This document shows, piece after piece, positions 6,956 to 7,946 of a stretch of 7,946 nucleotides of DNA. Source of the stretch: Gemmatimonadota bacterium (GTDB lineage Bacteria; Gemmatimonadota; Gemmatimonadetes; Gemmatimonadales; GWC2-71-9). Below the pieces are notes generated by a model, which had not been told where the DNA came from, ran no database searches, and saw only the letters and a program-made list of their open reading frames with translations. The stretch is taken from the NCBI GenBank assembly GCA_003222235.1, contig QHVD01000229.1:1-7946 (forward strand), read 5' to 3'. The stretch's first letter is position 1. The number at the start of each line of letters is the position of its first letter. The translations under genes were made by a program, and so were the position numbers.

Positions 6956-6997
6956 CATATATAACTCATTGTAGTTGATGTAGTTATGTAATACATG
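6956..6997. promoter_or_regulatory. AT-rich island with direct and inverted repeats upstream of tetR
   Basis: This about 40-bp stretch is strikingly AT-rich in GC-rich DNA. It holds two direct copies of TGTAGTT (6970-6976 and 6979-6985, 9-bp period), an inverted pair ATAACT/AGTTAT (6961-6966 and 6982-6987), and a small palindrome ATGTA-A-TACAT (6986-6996). It lies 100-145 bp upstream of tetR and downstream of the dinB stop. A regulatory or UP-like role is plausible, but no clear promoter is seen. Confidence 0.35.
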
Positions 6998-7005
6998 CGG
7001 CCAAT

Positions 7006-7034
7006 GTAGGGCGCGCAGCATGCTGCGCCCCTAC
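7006..7034. repeat. Strong palindromic hairpin element after dinB (REP-like, possible terminator)
   Basis: The core GCGCAGCATGCTGCGC (7013-7028) is a perfect 16-bp palindrome. It is flanked by GTAGGG (7006-7011) and CCCTAC (7029-7034), which also pair; only C7012 bulges. The whole forms a 14-bp stem. It begins 20 bp after the dinB stop (7055, reading leftward) and could end that transcript, although no U-tract follows on the minus strand. The shape resembles dispersed intergenic palindromes (REP or MITE-like) found in many bacteria. Confidence 0.7.
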
Positions 7035-7054
7035 TCGCACGCCCCTCTTCGCAG

Positions 7055-7552
7055 CTAGGCAGACCGCTCGCGGTAAAAGAAGATCAACCCCGTGCTCGGC
7101 GGCTGCACGCCCAGTTGACGCAGCATGGTGATGATCTGCCCGCGGTGGTAGGAAGAGTGATCGACGACGTGCTGGATCGTCTGCAGGTACGTGTGCCCGT
7201 AGGAGCCGCCGGTCGTCGGCTTGATCGTGATCGTGTCGGCGAGCTTGGGGTCGGTCAGCCCCCGCAAGAAACCGGCCCGCTCCCCTTCGACCTCTTCCCA
7301 GCGGGCGCGCGCGGCGGCGAGCGAGGCGAGATCTTTCCCTTGGGCGACCGGAGGATTGGGCTTGCCGAGCCAGCGGTTGAGCCACAACTGCTCGGCCCAG
7401 ACGATGTGGCACAGCGTGCCGTGAATCCCGCCGTGGCTGCTCTTCAAGTCCCGCAGATACTCATCGGCTGGGAGCCGGGCGAGCGCCGCGAAGATCCGGC
7501 GGTGCGCCCAAGCATTGAAGTCGTAAAGCTCCCGCACTTCGGCGACGTTCAT
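7055..7552 (-). CDS. DinB-family (DinB/YfiT four-helix) putative metal-dependent enzyme
   Basis: This 165-aa protein has the usual length of the DinB/YfiT-like superfamily, four-helix bundles carrying a His3 metal site. Members include thiol-dependent transferases that act with bacillithiol or mycothiol, but most are uncharacterised. The likely metal ligands are His49 in LCHIVWAEQLWLNRW (47-61), and His132 and His136 in QHVVDHSSYHRGQI (127-140), the family's most recognisable signature. The N-terminus YDFNAWAHRRIF (10-21) is also typical. It is not the DNA polymerase IV called DinB in E. coli. The ATG at 7552 is preceded by GGGAGGG about 4 nt upstream. The gene lies alone between two hairpins, so it is probably its own transcription unit; only weak promoter matches are visible in the 70 bp upstream. 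The substrate is unknown. Confidence 0.92.
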   Translation of the reverse strand: MNVAEVRELYDFNAWAHRRIFAALARLPADEYLRDLKSSHGGIHGTLCHIVWAEQLWLNRWLGKPNPPVAQGKDLASLAAARARWEEVEGERAGFLRGLTDPKLADTITIKPTTGGSYGHTYLQTIQHVVDHSSYHRGQIITMLRQLGVQPPSTGLIFFYRERSA

Positions 7553-7622
7553 CGCGCCCTCCCGAATGCGGGCAACGTAAGCAGGGTGACGCAGGACCGT
7601 CTACGGTGAGCCCGCGAGCGAA

Positions 7623-7649
7623 GAGGGCGGCGATCCGTCCGCCGCCCTC
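7623..7649 (-). terminator. GC-rich hairpin, probable terminator of the right-edge gene
   Basis: Perfect 10-bp arms GAGGGCGGCG (7623-7632) and CGCCGCCCTC (7640-7649) enclose a 7-nt loop. The hairpin lies 22 nt past the stop codon of the minus-strand gene ending at 7672 and before dinB. No U-run follows on either strand, so it may be a factor-assisted or non-canonical terminator. Confidence 0.6.
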
Positions 7650-7671
7650 CCCCGCTGCTGGTACCGGCGCG

Positions 7672-7946
7672 TTAGCGCAACTTGCTTCCCGGGGGCGCCG
7701 CCGCCCCGCTCACGATCTGCCCCAGGTTCACGCCAGTGCGCGCCCGTCCCGGTCCCGTCAGGATGTTGGGATCTGCGATTCCGTCGCCGTTGCAGTCGAA
7801 GCTCCCGACATTTGCCACGACGTTCCGGTTGCCGACGAAGGTGTTTGCGCCGGTCGTCTCGTCGAAGATCGCGCCGAGGTTCCCGACGTTCCGCTCGAGG
7901 TTGTTCCCAATGAAGGTATTGCGACAGGCGGAGTACACCAAGATGC
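7672..7946 (-). CDS. C-terminal part of a probable right-handed beta-helix surface/secreted protein, truncated by window edge
   Basis: Only the last 91 or so residues are visible; the frame is open to the right edge, so the start lies outside the window. The sequence is Asn/Gly/Val-rich with two NTF(I/V)GN units 25 residues apart (7920 down to 7828), each followed by an N-V-G step. This is the pattern of parallel beta-helix (pectate-lyase/NosD-like) coils, where stacked Asn and aliphatic residues repeat about every 20-25 residues. It is followed by DCNGDGIADPN (7797-7765), a DxNxDGxxDxN calcium-loop-like motif as in EF-hand or thrombospondin-3-type repeats. The C-terminus (GVNLGQIVSGAAAPPGSKLR) has no LPXTG-like anchor or obvious sorting tail. 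An extracellular role is likely by fold, but with so little of the protein present the function and export route are unknown. A hairpin follows its stop. Confidence 0.55.
   Translation of the reverse strand, partial: ILVYSACRNTFIGNNLERNVGNLGAIFDETTGANTFVGNRNVVANVGSFDCNGDGIADPNILTGPGRARTGVNLGQIVSGAAAPPGSKLR

Noticed and set aside
6958..6965. TATATAAC as a plus-strand promoter -10
   Set aside because: No plus-strand gene lies downstream and no -35 partner is visible at usual spacing.
1..7946. CRISPR array, tRNA/rRNA genes, insertion sequence, toxin-antitoxin pair or phage genes
   Set aside because: No regularly spaced repeats, cloverleaf-like RNA, transposase, integrase or small paired ORFs were seen on either strand.

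Overview
This window is high-GC DNA (roughly two-thirds G+C by eye), densely coded and mostly on the minus strand. A TolC-type outer-membrane channel with a Sec signal peptide shows a Gram-negative, double-membrane bacterium. The gene mix (M20 hydrolase, DinB-fold protein, EmrAB/TolC pump, beta-helix surface protein) would fit a soil lineage such as Gemmatimonadota or Acidobacteriota. That placement is a guess; nothing here fixes the taxon.

Layout. (1) At 3-872 (+) is the 3' part of an M20-family metallohydrolase cut by the left edge. It carries a short 7-bp tandem repeat inside its catalytic domain. (2) It converges, with a 16-bp gap, on a compact six-gene minus-strand cluster that reads right to left: TetR repressor (6852-6196), TolC-like outer-membrane factor (6185-4851), EmrA/HlyD-type adaptor (4835-3771), EmrB/QacA-type 14-TM MFS exporter (3766-2213), Bcp/PrxQ peroxiredoxin (2192-1677) and a classical SDR oxidoreductase (1680-889). 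Gaps are about 4-20 bp, and the last pair overlaps by 4 bp, so one polycistronic mRNA is likely. (3) The 202-bp region upstream of tetR holds ACT/AGT-rich inverted repeats that look like TetR operators, an AT-rich island with more repeats, and a strong palindrome of dispersed-repeat type just past the dinB stop. (4) A DinB-family gene (7552-7055, -) stands alone between two hairpins. (5) The right edge cuts the 3' end of a minus-strand gene for a probable beta-helix surface or secreted protein.

How the genes work together. The MFS pump, periplasmic adaptor and outer-membrane channel make a complete tripartite efflux system. TetR is encoded first and probably represses its own operon until a ligand binds. 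The peroxiredoxin and SDR at the operon's end suggest that the inducing compound is redox-active or carbonyl-bearing, or that export is paired with detoxification; this is inference. I found no clearly new biological system. The least ordinary items are the operator cluster, the detox genes attached to the pump operon, the heptamer repeat inside an enzyme gene and the palindromic element.
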